A stretch of DNA of 64,000 bases from Leishmania donovani. Taxonomy: Eukaryota; Euglenozoa; Kinetoplastea; Trypanosomatida; Trypanosomatidae. The stretch covers positions 254,909 through 318,908 of the forward strand of contig NC_018258.1 in the NCBI RefSeq assembly GCF_000227135.1, read 5' to 3'. The position numbers and the translations under genes are program-made. A model generated the notes under the pieces. It did no database searches. It was not told where the DNA came from and saw only the letters and a program-made list of their open reading frames with translations. Positions 1-11,449 of the stretch are shown here, in pieces (within the stretch, counting starts at the first letter, position 1; the number at the start of each line of letters is the position of its first letter).

Positions 1-307
1 CAACGCGGAACATCTCGTTCCACACGAGGGCATCGTCACTCTGCGCCTCGCACGCACCCGCAGCAGCGCCCCGCTGCGTGGCGGAGCCGCGAAGCGCCGC
101 CGGCGATGCGCCAGACGCAGAGGACCACAGACAGCTGGTGCGGCGCACGTCCCCTTGGCAGCGAAGCACCACGTACAGCCCGTCAATCTGGAAGTCGCTG
201 TCCAGCCCCTTTGGCATGCTGCCCTGCTGGACGAGGAGGTCGCACACTCGAATATCCACGTACGCCTTGCCCGTTGCGTCTGCCACGGCGCTGTACGGCT
301 GCGACAT
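1..307 (-). CDS. C2-like domain protein, 5' part (runs off window start)
   Basis: The minus strand reads open from an ATG at 305-307 to the window edge (102 codons), so only the N-terminus is visible and the stop lies outside. It starts MSQPYSAVADATGKAYVDIRV. The pattern of a short beta strand (DIRVCDLL), then LYVVLRCQG, an Ala/Ser/Gly-rich loop, and VWNEMFRV is typical of a C2 domain, where VWNE closes the strand after the membrane-binding loop. C2 domains bind phospholipids or partner proteins, usually at membranes. The loop between the second strand and VWNE is unusually long (about 40 residues). The call rests on pattern resemblance. Two other C2 proteins lie at 38.9-41.6 kb, but this one is not a close copy of them. 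Confidence 0.6.
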   Translation of the reverse strand, partial: MSQPYSAVADATGKAYVDIRVCDLLVQQGSMPKGLDSDFQIDGLYVVLRCQGDVRRTSCLWSSASGASPAALRGSATQRGAAAGACEAQSDDALVWNEMFRV

Positions 308-957
308 GGTGGCTGTGCGTCTGTGTGGGTGTGTGCGTGCAGCAACAAATTATTGGTATCTATTACATATGCAAGAATACGGCAGCGAGAGCCAAAAGGC
401 CATGTGGAGCGAGTGAGGACGGTGAGCAAGAGATGTACCTCTCTTTCTCTCATCTGCGCGCGTGTAGTGTGGCGCCATCCAGGAAACACCATCACCAATA
501 CCCATAGTCCATCGGCGAAGGGAGAGAGAGAGTCAGAGGCATGCGCACTCGCACCCGCCGAGGCGACTATATAGCGGCCTTGCATAGAATATTGGCGCAT
601 GATCTGCGTTTTGTCGAGCAGTACCGCGGCTGCCTCTATCCCGATTTGCTCTGTGCCGGCAGCAGTTCTCGGCAGCGGGCCTTTTCACAGTAGCCTTTGT
701 CGTGCTTTCGTCATTCTGTGTCCAACAGGCGAACAACCAGACGCGGCGACGTCTACAGTAAACCCAAATCGTGCGACCACAACGTTATCGTCTCGCACCC
801 CACCGCATGGACCCCCCCCCCAAACGCTGCAGCATGCGTCACCAAGCACAAATCACTGCGCCAGCGTACCCGACAACTTCACATCCTCGTCATCTTGGCC
901 GCTGGAGACCGACCAGCCTCTCCAGCCCCCCACAAGATATCCGCATTGACTGACCGA
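308..957. other. Intergenic spacer
   Basis: No convincing gene. It should hold the 5' UTR of the C2-like gene and the 3' UTR of the metalloprotease. GT-rich runs occur near 310-335. Short plus-strand open frames here lack coding character. Confidence 0.6.
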
Positions 958-3825
958 CTAGACTCCCTTCTTTCTGTCGGTCTGCCGAGTGGTACGCTCG
1001 CCGAGGTAGTGCACGACGTCCGCGTAGGTGAGCAGCTCATGCTTGAGAAGATGGTCAGCCAGCTTCTTCATGTCGTCCTTGTGCTTCGTCAGCAACGCCA
1101 GCGTGTCTGCGTAGACCTCGTCCACTAGCGTTTTCGCACGCCGATCAAAATCATTCGCCTTGTCCACGCCAAACGGCTTTACCAGGCGAGTGCTGTTGCT
1201 GCCAGGCGGCGGATAGACGGAGCCCGGGGCGAAAGACGAGACGTACTGATAGGCCATCTTGGCCACCTTGCGGAGGTCGTCTGAGGCACCGGTGGAGAGA
1301 TGATTGAAGAAGATCTGTTCCGCCGCTCGCCCGCCGAGCGTCACGCTGATCGAGTCGCGAATCTCTTTTGCCGTGCGGGTGAAGTTCTCGTTCGGCAGAT
1401 ACTGCGCGTAGCCCAGCGCCGATCCGCCGCGTGGGACGATGGACACCTTCATCAGTGGGTCTGCGCGGTGGAGGAACCAGCCAGCCACGGCGTGGCCCGC
1501 CTCGTGGTGCGCAACGACGTTCTTTTCGAAATCCGAGAGCGCACGGCTGCGGTGCTCGATTCCGGCGAGCACGCGGTCGATGGAACGCTCGAGGTGGCTG
1601 ATGCTCACGTGGTCGGCCCCCTCCCGAGCGGCAAGGATGGCGCCTTCGTTGCAGACATTCGCGATGTCGGCACCAACGAAGCCGGGGCAGAGGTTGCTCA
1701 TGCGCTGCGCGTACGCGTCAATCAACGCCCGCTCCCTCTCAGACTTCTGCATGAGAAGGGAGCGGATGTCGAACTCGTAAGCGCTGCTGTTGCTGCTGGG
1801 GTTGTCTGATGAGATTCCCTTGGCGTCCGCCGACACTGCTGCGCTCGCGTCATCCTTTCGCTGACGCTCTTCCGCGGTTTCGCGCTCCTCCGTCTTCACC
1901 TGCGACAGAACGAGACTGGTCTCCGTGGAAACTGGCGCCGCTAATGGCGGCGCCGTTGGAGCATCAGCACCTCCTGCGGCCCCATCCGCTGCTCCTGCCG
2001 TTGCTGTCGTCGCCGCAGCAGAGTCACCGCGCGTGTCGTCTGAGGTGAGCTTCAGTTTGCTGAGGTGGACCTTGAAGATGTCGATGCGTTCGGAGATGAC
2101 TGGTGTGTCGACGTGGATGATGCGGTCAAACCGGCCGGGGCGGATGAGGGCCGGGTCCAGCGCCTCCTGCGCCACGTTGCTCGAGGCGAGTACCATTACA
2201 TCACCGCGTCGCCCGGTGCTGAAGCCGTCCAGTTGAGTGAGTAGCTCGTTTAGAGTCTGCTCCTGCTCTTGCTTTTCGCCGTGGCCGGCCCCTTGCCGCT
2301 TCAGGCCTATTGCATCTATTTCGTCAATGTAGATAATGCAGCGCTGCTTGCGCGCCTCCTTGAACAGCTGCCGCACCCGCAGTGCACCCATGCCCACGTA
2401 GAGCTCGACGAAGTCAGAGCCGATCGCCGGGATGAAGCCGACCCCGCTCTCCCCGGCCACAGCTTTCGCGAGCAGCGTCTTGCCAGTACCGGGGGGGCCG
2501 AGCAGGATGGCACCGGTCGGAATCTTGGCACCGAGCTTCGTGTACCGCTCCGGGTGGCGCAGGAAGTCCACAATCTCGGTGATCTCCTTCTTTGGCTCCT
2601 TCATCCCTGCGATGTCGCGGAAGCGCGTGTTCGACGCCGTCTCGACGCGGAAGATCATCTCCTTCGCTTTCGTCTTCCCCTTCGTCGCCTCCACCGCGTA
2701 GCTCATCGACTTGCCAATGTACTGAGAAAGGAACATGACAAACACGGGAAAGAAGATAAAGGGCACAACCCAGGCAAAGGCCCCGACGCCGATTAGTGCC
2801 GTCTCGGCAAAAGGGCGCCCCTTCATGGTCAACTCCAGCTCCGCGGGCGTGTCGGCGGCCATGGGCAGCTTGCTGCCATGCTCGTGCTTCCCACCGTCTG
2901 CGGGGGCCGTTTCCCCGCTCTGCTGCTGCTGCGCCTTCAAGGTCTGCTTCCGGGCGGCGCGGTAGTTGTCCGCCAGCTCGTCCATGTGGCGCTGCGTGTC
3001 GTGATCGTTCACAAGCCCCAAGTACACCTTGGCGTCGTCCATGTACACCTGCAGGTAGTTCTCATACAGCACTGCCTCCTTGATCTCACCAGCGTGCTTG
3101 TTCAACGAGGCCCATCCCGTATGGGTGCCGCTCGGCCGCGCCAGCTGGTACAACACCACCGTAATGGCAATCATGATGAGGACAAAGAGGCATGTGCGTG
3201 GCACAATCCAGTCCTCCGGCTTATCCTCCCCCTCATCCGCCGCCCCTTCCTCCTCGCCTTTGCCGTTTTCTCCGCCACGGTGGCCGCCATCCTTGCTCAA
3301 CAGCACGCCCTTCGTATGAAAAGCCGTGCTTGAGGCGCTGCCGATGGGTCGCTGACGAAGCGTTTCGAAGAGGGCGCTGAGCTTCTGGCTGCTCTTCACG
3401 CTCGCACAGACGTCTTCGACGTGGCGAGGCGTACCGAGATGGCGGTGCAGCCGGTCCGCATAGGAGAGGCAGCGGATGGTCGTCATTACGTCTGAGAGTG
3501 AAGTTGGTGTGCTAGGGGTCTGCGCAGGTTGTGTTCCGGTGGCAGGCACACGCGTGTAGCGGGACTGAAGCGCGGCCGAGAAGTAGCTCGGTGTCACGGC
3601 TGCCAGTGACTGCATTGTCACCCATCGCTGCGCCCACTTCCTGTGCGAGGCAGAAGGTGACTGAAGAGCTGCTGACGCGCTCGGAGCCACCGAGGCAGAA
3701 GAGAAGGGGCTAACTGAAAAGCGAGACATGGCGCGTGTTGCCCTGCAGAGCGCAGACGGCTGGTACGCGGCATGCGCGCTGGCACCGATAACCGGGACAG
3801 GACCTCGATAACGGCGTGAGAACAT
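958..3825 (-). CDS. Mitochondrial ATP-dependent zinc metalloprotease, FtsH/m-AAA type (family M41)
   Basis: This is a 955-residue membrane-anchored AAA protease expected to unfold and degrade inner-membrane and matrix proteins in the mitochondrion. The N-terminus (MFSRRYRG, then Arg/Ser/Ala-rich) looks like a presequence. Two membrane segments, about 211-229 and 341-370, flank a roughly 110-residue intermembrane part. This two-pass plan favours the m-AAA class over the one-pass i-AAA class. The AAA module has Walker A GPPGTGKT (about 443-450), Walker B IIYIDEID, and the second region of homology ending RPGRFDR. The pore loop reads YVG where bacterial FtsH has FVG. The protease domain has HEAGH (about 774) and a downstream SDD that can supply the third zinc ligand. 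About 95 Ala/Thr/Pro-rich then charged residues (roughly 597-690) are inserted between the ATPase core and the helical lid, longer than in bacterial FtsH. The ATG is immediately preceded in sense by a polypyrimidine tract and AG. Confidence 0.95.
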   Translation of the reverse strand: MFSRRYRGPVPVIGASAHAAYQPSALCRATRAMSRFSVSPFSSASVAPSASAALQSPSASHRKWAQRWVTMQSLAAVTPSYFSAALQSRYTRVPATGTQPAQTPSTPTSLSDVMTTIRCLSYADRLHRHLGTPRHVEDVCASVKSSQKLSALFETLRQRPIGSASSTAFHTKGVLLSKDGGHRGGENGKGEEEGAADEGEDKPEDWIVPRTCLFVLIMIAITVVLYQLARPSGTHTGWASLNKHAGEIKEAVLYENYLQVYMDDAKVYLGLVNDHDTQRHMDELADNYRAARKQTLKAQQQQSGETAPADGGKHEHGSKLPMAADTPAELELTMKGRPFAETALIGVGAFAWVVPFIFFPVFVMFLSQYIGKSMSYAVEATKGKTKAKEMIFRVETASNTRFRDIAGMKEPKKEITEIVDFLRHPERYTKLGAKIPTGAILLGPPGTGKTLLAKAVAGESGVGFIPAIGSDFVELYVGMGALRVRQLFKEARKQRCIIYIDEIDAIGLKRQGAGHGEKQEQEQTLNELLTQLDGFSTGRRGDVMVLASSNVAQEALDPALIRPGRFDRIIHVDTPVISERIDIFKVHLSKLKLTSDDTRGDSAAATTATAGAADGAAGGADAPTAPPLAAPVSTETSLVLSQVKTEERETAEERQRKDDASAAVSADAKGISSDNPSSNSSAYEFDIRSLLMQKSERERALIDAYAQRMSNLCPGFVGADIANVCNEGAILAAREGADHVSISHLERSIDRVLAGIEHRSRALSDFEKNVVAHHEAGHAVAGWFLHRADPLMKVSIVPRGGSALGYAQYLPNENFTRTAKEIRDSISVTLGGRAAEQIFFNHLSTGASDDLRKVAKMAYQYVSSFAPGSVYPPPGSNSTRLVKPFGVDKANDFDRRAKTLVDEVYADTLALLTKHKDDMKKLADHLLKHELLTYADVVHYLGERTTRQTDRKKGV

Positions 3826-3863
3826 CTGAGAGGAACTGATTGAGGAAGAGAGAGGGGGGCCTA
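3826..3863 (-). promoter_or_regulatory. Trans-splice acceptor region of the metalloprotease gene
   Basis: Read on the minus strand, a run of C and T (ccccccctctctcttcctc) is followed by CAG, a second short pyrimidine run and another CAG directly before the ATG. This is the usual layout of a spliced-leader acceptor site in trypanosomatids. Which AG is used cannot be told from sequence; if the last one is used the 5' UTR is almost absent. Confidence 0.6.
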
Positions 3864-4860
3864 GGCAAGTGGAAGAGCAACCAAGAAACAGAGCAACAGA
3901 AAAGACACAGGCGCTTTCACCTTCTTAAAAATGCAGGCAAGTAGGCGATGAGAATGAATGCGGCGGCGATTATGCTATCGAATAACGACGGCTGATTGCG
4001 TCCCCAACGAGGAGCTGAAGCGGCTGCACGTGTCTCCGATTTGATTACGCACGCCCAACGTCGTAGGGGTTCTTTTTTTTTGTGTGTGCGTGTGTGTGTT
4101 CAGAGGGCGTCGTCGAGAGTGCGCTGTTGAATGCACAGAGAGACGGTGAGGGTGAGGCAGCATAGGCGAGAGTGACGGCCAAAACAACAGGGAAAAGCAA
4201 TCCACTGGGCGGGCAGCGCGCACCGCGTGAGCTTCACAGCAGAGGCGGAAGAGGATTAGCCATGCCTGTGGTTGGATATGAACAGCAGCTCCACGCCCGG
4301 TCATTTTTACGAGAGGGCGTGCCGCTGCTCTCTCGCTCCCTTCGTGTCCTCAGGATGGCAGCGTACTCATGCGCCGGGGCTGCCATCGTCATTGCGCCTC
4401 GCAGCGTCCCCTCCTGACTTCAAAACTTTCAAAGCATGATGCTCCGCTACAGCCAAGCAAAACGCGCTGCGCTTCTTCCGATCGCGCCATCAGGTCTGCG
4501 AGCACAGGATAACCACCACGAGCTCGACACTACAACAGGCGAGAGAAGGAGAGAGAGAGAGAAACAAGATGCACTGAACAACAGCATCGACGCAGTGGCA
4601 CATGGGCGAAAAGAAGGTATTCCGGACTTTGAGCGTTTCGCTTTTATTTTCCCGTTGCATGCCAGCCTCTGACTTGCGCTACAGCGACGTTTCTTTCGTG
4701 CTCCCAGCGTGTGCCCATTCCACCACGCACAAGCCAGAAAAAGTGTACGCAAACGCCACCGCAGATCACCTTCCTTCGCAGGCATACGGCTGCGACCTCG
4801 ACACCCGGGACAAAAAGTCCAGCGGCCGAGCGGGGCCACGCGTGTAACGGGCACTTCTCA
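3864..4860. other. Gene-poor spacer
   Basis: No gene seen. Purine-rich plus strand (pyrimidine-rich in sense) and a GT microsatellite near 4080-4100 suggest UTR or spacer sequence. Confidence 0.5.
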
Positions 4861-4869
4861 CCCTTCCTC

Positions 4870-5560
4870 AGATACGCGCCGCGCCACCGCCACCAGACGC
4901 ACCAGGGCGGGCAGCGGCCAGGGCCTTTTGAGGCCGTGCACATCCTGCTTGCGTATGCCATGCTTTACCCTCAGTCGCCTCAGGCCGCGGCATTGCATAA
5001 TATAGTGTCGAGACTCTGTACAATGGAGTCTGGAGAGCTCGATGGTGTAGCTCGGGGTGCTCCGCGGACGCTTCCGGCACCTGCGCCGCATCAGCCCACC
5101 CCGATCGGATGCAGGAGACGCCGCACACTTCGCACGCATGCGCTGTGGGGCTGATCGGTGTGCATACTTCTGCGCCTTTGTCGCCCATCACGCGCGCTCC
5201 CCCGCCCCCCGGCCTCCGGGCGCCTTCTTCGGACGTGATACACCATGCCCACGACCGCTGGAGCAGTACGACAGATTCGGTAGTGGCATGCTCGAGGTCA
5301 CCGAAATGGCGGCCAAAGTGCCGGTGCGACACTCGAGTGCTCTGCTCACCACCGTGAGGCGGGCCAGTAATTGCTTGACGACGTCATGGGCGCGGTGCCA
5401 CTCCACACGCGTCATAAAAGACGCTGGCGAGGCCTCGACATACCCGTAGCATGCGCGAAATGCAGCTTCTCTGGGATGATGGACTTCAGCGACGACATCC
5501 ACCAGTTCCCATACGAGTGCCAGGCATCCGGCAGAGACACAGTGATGGAGCCACCGCTAT
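4870..5560 (-). pseudogene. Possible decayed gene relic, family unknown
   Basis: On the minus strand, reading from about 5560 downward, one frame gives a protein-like stretch (GGSITVSLPDAWHSYGNWW, then SSLKSIIPEKLHF) that ends in a TGA. A second frame continues with coding-like sequence (SFMTRVEWHRAHDVV, then KQLLARLTVVSRALE). The change of frame within a protein-like stretch suggests an old frameshifted gene. No start codon, domain or close paralogue in this window was found. It could be a fragment of a gene lost elsewhere in the array. Confidence is low because only composition supports it. Confidence 0.3.
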
Positions 5561-6183
5561 AGAAAAACAACAAGTAACGCAAAGGGCCCCCAAAAAAAAG
5601 ATTGAGCGGCTGTGCGCGCTCGCCACCACTTCAGGGTGCGCAGTTGACGTGCTGCGGAGAAACCAAATCAACCAGAGTAGCTGCGTGAAGGCGCGCATCG
5701 TGATGGCACGTGCGGTGAAACAAAGACACTCGTGCGCGACGGCAAACACCGCCGTATAAAGAATGCTCCCCCTCTCACCCTCAAAAGAAAAAAAAACAGG
5801 AAGGGGAAAGTGGTGACGAGAGCAACGAAAAAGACAGGCGATCGGAACGAGCATACACACAGGATAAAGGCGATGGAGAGTGTCCGTGGCGTCTCCTTGC
5901 CATTGTTACGCGCTGCTTGTGAGACTGAAGGACTCGTCCGGAGAGAGAGGGTGTCTGCTAGTGTATGGCCACCAGTGCTGTATGCCTATCTGTCAAGGAC
6001 AGAGGTTTATATGGGAGGCCGGCGACGGAGAGGGAGAGAGGGAGAGACGGTTGAGGCGAAGGCGATGTAAACGCTGGCGCTCGGTGACGAATCACGCCGT
6101 TGTGAGCTGCCATAGTTGTGGTGACTGTTCGACTCGATTCGAAGTGGGAAGAGTCACAGTGGATGTGGTGGAGTCCTGGGCTT
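5561..6183. other. Gene-poor spacer
   Basis: Nothing gene-like. Contains A-rich and GA-rich tracts (5760-5830, 6020-6060). Confidence 0.5.
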
Positions 6184-6690
6184 AGATGCCGGAGGCGGTG
6201 GTGTTGAGTGACGACGGCGTCACCTCACGCAGCCCGTTGGCCAGGACGTAGGTGCCGTGCACCAACCCATTACTTTCCGACCTGCTGGTGGTCGCGGCTC
6301 CGCCCCGGACGGCTCCAAGGACTCGACCGTCTTCTCATGTGAAGTTTCCGCAGAGTTGTAGAGGCTGGAAGGAAGGTAACCGTGCGACGCGCTAGAAAAG
6401 TCGGCGCGCGTGGTAGTGGGATGGTCACCGGTGCTCGCCATAAGCGTCATCGCCTACAACTCCTCAGCAGTGCAGCTTTACATGGCAGTGTTCATGCCGA
6501 CGGTGCTCTGCAGAGCGCTGAGGACGGCCTGGCATCGTGCCAAGTGCTACGGGACGTTGTCGAAGGTCTCTCAGCGTTTGCGCGAGCTCTTCAACGCACC
6601 GCACATGACGCGCTGGAGACTATGGCAGACGCCGTTGCGTGCGCGAGAGGTGGAGTGCACGGTCTGGGAGTACGCCACCACGTAAGACAT
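6184..6690 (-). pseudogene. Possible decayed gene relic ending at 6184
   Basis: Sense (minus) reading ends with a coding-like C-terminus (LVHGTYVLANGLREV, then TPSSLNTTASGI) and a stop at 6184. Upstream, another frame carries RHVRCVEELAQTLRDLRQRP before hitting stops. Bases are GC-rich compared with the flanking spacers. No intact frame, start or recognised domain exists, so this is at best a fragment of a former gene. Plus-strand open frames over the same bases look like shadows. Confidence 0.3.
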
Positions 6691-9545
6691 AGCAGCGCGA
6701 CGGTTGAAGGAAGAGAACATAGAAGGATAATCGAATCACTGAGCCGCAGAGGGAGAGACGGAAAGGCACATCGCAGGAGCGACGTTCAGTCGTCACAACA
6801 AGGACCACTGACTTCAGGGAGAAGTCGACGGTGGGTAGGCTGATGGAGAGAAAGACGGTGAGCTTGTCTGTCGCATGTGAGGGACGAAGGCGAGTGACAC
6901 CAGCAAAAAGTCGAATAGGAGTCGTTAGTGGAACATAAGGGGGGGGGAGAAATCAGCCGTGGGCGTCTGGCCTTGCGCTGCCGAGATCCAGCCCCTGCAG
7001 TCGTTGAGTAAGGATTCACACAGGGAATAGGTGGAGGAGGTGGTGTTGGGCAATGAGAGTAGGAATACATAGAGCGGGCTCGTTATTTGAAGAGTAAGAA
7101 AGAGACTGAGATGCAAAGGCGTCATCTCGCCGCGGACCAGACCCACGGCGAGATTGGCACAGGAAAGGAAAAGGCGTGCTTACCTTGGAGCATCACTGCT
7201 CCTGCTGCCATCACACAGACGCGTCTCGGTGTGCGAGTACAGTGGACCGTTTGTGGTCGTCGTCCTGTCTTGTGTGTCCCACTGTAGTGAGCAGGAGCGG
7301 TCCGGCTATAACCAAATACCATCAACTTTTACATAAACCCACACAGACACACAGAGAGAGACGGAGATGAACATAACCCCAAATAAAAAAAAGAAAGCGA
7401 TGATGACGGAAAAGAGGGAAAGGCTAGGCATGACACACGGACGCACGCCCTCGCCATTGTATGTACGTAGATGAAAACTCCTCAGCGCCCCTCCATGGAA
7501 CGTCGCGCCCCCATACACGCGCGCACACACGCACGCACTTACGCACACGCGGCTCTCGCTTGGCGCAGCGTCATGAGTCACGCACAAGCGTTCGCAAGGG
7601 GCTCTCTGATCGGGTTTGCTGTCCGGCGCTGGGCAGAGATGGGTAATCACGACGAAGACGAAAGTAAAAATACCATGCGGTACAGAGAAGGGAGGTGCGA
7701 AAAGAAAGAAGCAAGATAAAGAGGAAGAGGGGGGCAGTGAGAAGGCGAAGGGGATAGGGGCGCCAACACCTTTTGCAGGCGCCGAAACAACGCAGGTATA
7801 GCGAGAACGCAATACAGTCAACCGGCTAACAGAGGGGCGTAGAGGGCGGAAGACAGCGGCAACAAAGGAGTGGGGCAACGGAAGCGAGAGTGGATTTGTG
7901 ACGGGCAACAACAACAGGGCAACGTGAATGGCATGCGTCCACCACTGGCGCATACGCACACACACACACACACACACTGCATGAAAGACACTAAAGAAGG
8001 AGAACGTCCCTTGAACGACGGGATGCAACGTTGCCGGCCGGCAAAAAGCCAGCGAGGGTGGAAAGAGGGGCGGATGAGGGTTGAGGAGTGGTGATGGCTG
8101 GGTGAGTGGGATGGAAACAGAGCATGCACACAGTAGCTCTCCGTTGAATGTTCGTGCCCCGCCACGTCAGAGGGAGCACGCAAAGAGGTATCGAGAATCA
8201 CTACAACAACCGCTGATGCAGGACATCACGCGAGTGTAGAGTGAAGAAATCACTCCACACGCCCCAAAGAGCGCCAGCCGTGTATACGACGTACTCGACA
8301 GCCACGCAGAAGCGGCGGAACGAAGCAAAGTCCCGGGACAAAAACAACCGGCGACTATAAAACGTTTACGTTGGAGGCTTTTCTACAGAGATGAGGAAGG
8401 GAGGAGAATAAAAGAGGTGTTCGAGAGGGTCAACGTACAAAGACATGTCTCCCAAAACAGGAGGAGGGAGGACGAGAAAGTTTTGAGGGTATCAACCGAT
8501 CATGGAAGGGGTGGAGAGGTGGGAGGAGGGGGGGGAGCTGCGGTGCGTATGCTCATGAATGTCTGGGGAACACCTCCGGACATTTGGCGTATTCCTTTTG
8601 GCGTAGGACGTGGTAGTTCTTCTCACGACGTGGCGGTTAGATGCTACGCCTCCCAGACGAGGCATATGCGGGCGCGGTGGGCGGAGCCTGAAAGAGATCC
8701 ACGTGGGAGGAGGGTTAGGCAAGCCTTGCGTCTCTGGAGGGGACGAAAAAGGGAGCGTGCGCGTGTGGGTGAGTGCGGGCAACGAGCACAAGGAGTTCCG
8801 GATTCCAATGATGGGGCTTTTCAAGGTCATTCCAGTCCTTGTCTTCTTTCCATCATCTCTCCCTTCATCGACACCGCGAAAAAACTCACCGCTCTGCCCA
8901 GCAACAGAAAATCATGCCGCCTCCCTTGAAGAAAGGCAGCGGGTAATGTCCTGTTCAGGCGGACTCATAACGGGTGTGTACATGTGAAAGGGGTGCAGTG
9001 CGCAAAAGAAAAAGGGGCGCCCATAAAGAGGCACTGCATGGAAGTTGAAGGACGAGGCCCACCAGCGCTAACACTGTGAGCTGCATTCCAGGGATCATTG
9101 CACTGCGCGCGCTCAGGAATGAACACGCCCGTGCGTGTGAATGCTTGGATAAGGCATGCATGGCGCAGCAGAAAGTTGTGAGGGACCAAACGGCAGGCGC
9201 CGTACAAACCGAAAAGGAGGGGAAAACAAAAGAAGACGCAATACCAACAAAACACAGAGAGGTACGCGTGGCCGCACCGTTTAGGCATGCAAACTCACTC
9301 GATATCGCTTGACCCCGCCGTCGCAAAACAAAAGCCACGTAACTTCTGGTTCACGGTGGCAACTCTGTCGTGCCGGCCTTCGAGCCTGTGGCGCTGCTTT
9401 GAGGGGAAGGGCTGGTGGGGCCGGCGCTGCTACGAGGCTACAGCGCATGCAGTCTGCCCTTGATACACTCCTTGCCGCACATCTCCTCCACGTCTGTGAT
9501 GTCGCCGCTGCTTCTGTGTGTGGCTTTCACCTCAGGTGACGTAGG
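6691..9545. other. Gene-poor spacer with microsatellites
   Basis: No supported gene over about 2.9 kb. Holds an AC/CA microsatellite near 7960-7978, CAC-type repeats near 7510-7560, and several purine-rich plus-strand tracts. The 240-residue open frame on the minus strand at 7306-8028 is Phe/Cys/Ser-rich and behaves like pyrimidine-rich UTR. Confidence 0.5.
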
Positions 9546-9935
9546 CTACAAGCCCGAGGCAGCGGGTGGAGTGAGTACTTCCTGTGTTGGTGGCCGATCC
9601 CAGAGAACGACTTCCGAGTCAATGTCACTCGTCGTCTGCTCACTGCGCGCAGGAAGCGGCATCATCTGGTGCGAGAGCTGTTGTTTCCGCTGCGGACGCA
9701 TTGCTGGTGCAAACCAGGCAGCGGTGGCATCGGGAGTGGTGGCGCTCGTGAGACTAGCATCGAAGCCGCTGTTAAGGTTGGGGTACATGGACGCGTTCCA
9801 CATGTCGTAGTTGTCATTGAGGGTGAGGCAGGACACTTCAGAGGCGTGCGAAGCCAGCTCCAGCGGCGGTCTCTCCTGCAGCCCCATCGCCATGCCGCTG
9901 TGTACGTGTGCCTCCGACGCATTGCCCTCCATCAT
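9546..9935 (-). CDS. Candidate small protein, 129 residues, unknown function
   Basis: The frame is longer upstream, but the ATG at 9933-9935 is preferred because bases 9936-10000 read in sense as a long pyrimidine tract (cttcttttttcccttttcg) followed by AG a few bases before the ATG. The product begins MMEGNASEAHVHSG and is hydrophilic with no signal peptide or membrane segment. It contains two Asn-rich acidic patches (NDNYDMWNASMYPN), a Met/Pro/Gln-rich region and a C-terminus PPTQEVLTPPAASGL. Composition is protein-like rather than UTR-like, and it is the only such frame in the 10.7 kb gap between the metalloprotease and the transporter. No family was recognised. It could instead be the surviving 3' end of a decayed gene. 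Confidence 0.45.
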   Translation of the reverse strand: MMEGNASEAHVHSGMAMGLQERPPLELASHASEVSCLTLNDNYDMWNASMYPNLNSGFDASLTSATTPDATAAWFAPAMRPQRKQQLSHQMMPLPARSEQTTSDIDSEVVLWDRPPTQEVLTPPAASGL

Positions 9936-9990
9936 GTCTTCTCGGCCGCGGCCAAAGCCGAACGAAAAGGGAAAAAAGAAGCGGCGGCAG
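9936..9990 (-). promoter_or_regulatory. Probable trans-splice acceptor of the 129-residue ORF
   Basis: In sense, a long T/C run (cttcttttttcccttttcg) is followed after about 25 bases by GAGAAGAC and ATG ATG. This fixes the likely start and argues the ORF is transcribed as an mRNA 5' end. Confidence 0.4.
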
Positions 9991-11449
9991 CAGAGAAATG
10001 TGCACTTGCTCGTTGGGTGCGATACAACACACGTGCGCGCGATGGCGCCTCTCAGCCGAGGACTACTTAATAACAACGAGACGTAAAAACGGCAAAAGCT
10101 GACGCTTCTGGATGTGGATGTATACGTGTCTGCCTGTGAGGGATCCGTCGAGGATAGAGAAAGCAGAATAATACGACCAAGTACGGTGCGCGTCCGCGCT
10201 GCAGCTTGCGTGAGGCGCAGAGGAGCGGGGGACGAGGCAAGAGCTCACGCGTGTATTTTCCCAATGATAGCTGCTCTGCTGGGTGCACCACCTACAGTGT
10301 TGTGTAGATGCTGCGCAGCAAAGGCATACATCAGCGCGCGAGGCGCATGTTCGAGTACGCGGCGCCAGGAAAAGGGTCGCCCGATACAGAAAAAAAGAAG
10401 GAGTAGAAGCGAGAGAGGAAAGCAAAGAAGCACATGCGATGGGCAACAGTGGTGGAGACATCGAGCAGGCTGAGCTACAGCGGGGACATGTTCGCCCATT
10501 CAAACGGAGAGCACCTCTGCAGCTACGCGAAAGGCTGTCGTTTTTCCCAAACGGGAGGAATGGTGGAGGAAGGAAAGAGCAGAAACCGTTCATCCTGTCC
10601 GGGGGCACCGACATTGAGATGCGCCAGCAGAGACGTTGAGCATCGAGTCCGTAACGACGAGAGAGAGAGAGACCACTGCATTGTGTATCATGACTCACCT
10701 ATAAAAGACGCGTACGAGGGTACACGCCGTTGAAGACAGAGACACCCACAAAGAGGGGGATGCGTGGAGGGAGGGACATAAACCACATTAATGTGCGGCC
10801 GAAAAGAAAAACGTGCACGGCCACCTCGGAGATGATCACTGTAGGTGGACGCTCTACCAACACATAGATGCTGAAGAGCCGTAGAGCACTTGTCTTCGCG
10901 AAAGATGAGTGGGTGGGAGCGATGCGACCCCCCCTCCTTATCCCACAACCACCACCACCATATGAAAAGGGAAACGATACGGAGCACTGTGATGGTGACG
11001 GGTTCATACGCCTACACCCGAACAAGATGACACAAGCCGGCGCATATTGACCGTACTCAGAGTGTTGACAGACCACCTCAGAATAGAACAGGGGGACTAT
11101 GCCTATCCCTCGCAGCGCACACGGAAGCGTACAGAGGCGCATCAAGACGAGGCAGCAATAAGCCAGTAGAGAGCGCACTTCATAACTCCAGAGATAGGAC
11201 AGCTGCCCTACCCACCGCCAACAGAGGAGCTGCCGCAGATAAAGGCATCAGTCATAAACTAGCGTGTTTCACGACCGCAATGGCAGCTCTTTTGGGGCCG
11301 AAAGCACCAAAAGAGGCGCACACTATTGCGTTCCCGTGGGAAAGGAGAACATAGGGAGAGCACCCAGAGCACAGCAGGCGTTCCCTGCGCAGGCAAGCTG
11401 TAAAGCGGTCCACACCACGCAGGTCCCGGAAGGATTGAAGAGAGCTGCT
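9991..11449. other. Gene-poor spacer
   Basis: Nothing gene-like on either strand. Purine-rich tracts and short random open frames only. Confidence 0.5.
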
